In this document: piece after piece, positions 32,377 to 32,778 of the stretch | How the letters are laid out: every line of letters starts with the position of its first letter | How positions within the stretch are numbered: position 1 is the stretch's first letter | Assembly (NCBI GenBank): GCA_015489175.1 | Contig: WGAI01000044.1 | Coordinates: forward strand, 1-32,778 | Origin: Caldifarciminota bacterium | GTDB lineage: Bacteria; Hydrothermota; Hydrothermia; B15-G9 | DNA length: 32,778 nucleotides | Reading direction: 5' to 3' | Translations under genes and position numbers: made by a program | The notes under the pieces: model-generated | Database searches by the model: none | Told to the model about the DNA's origin: nothing | Seen by the model: the letters and a program-made list of their open reading frames with translations, nothing else

Positions 32377-32778
32377 AAACCGATAAGCTAACACCTTATC
32401 TTTTCATACTGCCGTTCACGCTGATTTTCATCGTATTCCTTGGCTTTCCGTTCCTATACGCCCTTTATCTGAGCTTCCATCGGGTGGTGAACCTGTCAAA
32501 TGTCTTTGGAGGCCTGCAATTTGTGGGACTGAAGAATTACACGCAACTGCTTGGCGGATTTAACTTCTGGTGGTCGTTCGGGCTCACTCTGGTCTATGCG
32601 ATATTGCTAATTCCGCCCAACATCATCCTTGCCATCCTGATCGCAAGGGCACTCGTGAGGGATACACGACTTAACAGGGCTTACAGGACATTGTTTTTCC
32701 TGCCGTTCGTGCTGGATGTGTTCGTCGTCGGGGTGGTGTGGACGCTGATCTACACCACCCCTTACGGGGTTTTGCCAC
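32373..32778 (+). CDS. sugar ABC transporter permease, MalF/UgpA type (3' end outside window)
   Basis: Integral membrane subunit of a CUT1 sugar importer; the first 135 residues are present. Membrane segments: LFILPFTLIFIVFLGFPF (about 10-30), LTLVYAILLIPPNIILAILI (about 72-92) and TLFFLPFVLDVFVVGVVW (about 108-126). The FVGLKNYTQLL and NRAYRTLFFLPF phrases are characteristic of MalF/UgpA permeases. Its ATG overlaps the stop of the glucan-binding gene by four bases (ATGA), so the two are translationally coupled and probably act on the same sugar, plausibly a maltodextrin or another alpha-glucan. The binding protein, second permease and ATPase presumably lie nearby outside the window. Confidence 0.9.
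   Translation, partial: MKTDKLTPYLFILPFTLIFIVFLGFPFLYALYLSFHRVVNLSNVFGGLQFVGLKNYTQLLGGFNFWWSFGLTLVYAILLIPPNIILAILIARALVRDTRLNRAYRTLFFLPFVLDVFVVGVVWTLIYTTPYGVLP

Overview
The window looks like chromosome from an uncultivated Gram-negative-type bacterium of moderate GC, probably in or near the FCB group or a candidate phylum such as WOR-3/Stahlbacteria or Hydrothermota. This is inferred from three large secreted proteins ending in type IX secretion (T9SS)-like sorting or FlgD-like Ig domains, an archaeal-type nicotinate phosphoribosyltransferase, a DUF1611 protein, strong GGAGG ribosome sites on most genes, and type IV pilus motor genes. No rRNA, tRNA, transposase gene or CRISPR array is visible.

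Layout. (1) 1-1729, minus: 5' part of a long TPR-like protein running off the left edge. (2) 1885-14407, plus: eleven collinear genes, mostly overlapping or a few bases apart. They are nicotinate phosphoribosyltransferase, DUF1611, DUF488, endonuclease V, a FabG-like reductase, pilB, pilT, pilC, a PilS-like kinase, a PilR-like activator and purB. This joins NAD salvage, DNA repair, lipid synthesis, pilus motor and purine synthesis in one probable transcript. (3) 14408-14903: AT-rich gap ending in a good sigma-70-type promoter. (4) 14904-21480: one giant surface protein gene with 14 LVIVD beta-propeller repeats, about 14 Ig/FnIII-like domains in seven A-B pairs, an extra Ig-like domain and a sorting domain. 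It is split in two by a single extra base at 15734/15735.

(5) 21643-23525, minus: a cold-shock protein, then xseB and xseA. (6) 23673-24848, plus: a PerR-like Fur-family regulator and a HAD phosphatase. xseA and the HAD gene lack ribosome sites and both show a -10 box nine bases before ATG, suggesting leaderless mRNAs. A 15-bp palindrome next to perR overlaps the xseA promoter. (7) 24835-25999, minus: rpoZ, a family 4 type uracil-DNA glycosylase and an unrecognised 107-residue protein. (8) 26309-30319, plus: a secreted OB-fold protein, ddl and a short rsmI, tightly packed. (9) 30384-31148: a solitary cas6 with its own promoter. (10) 31243 to the right edge: a secreted glucodextranase-C-like protein overlapping by 4 nt a MalF-type sugar ABC permease, a likely glucan-capture and import operon that continues outside the window.

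Most genes are ordinary families in unusual company. The points most worth following are the frameshifted repeat protein and its recent internal duplications, the PerR/xseA/leaderless promoter cluster, the orphan Cas6, and the surface glucan-binder plus permease operon. I did not find a clearly new multi-gene system.
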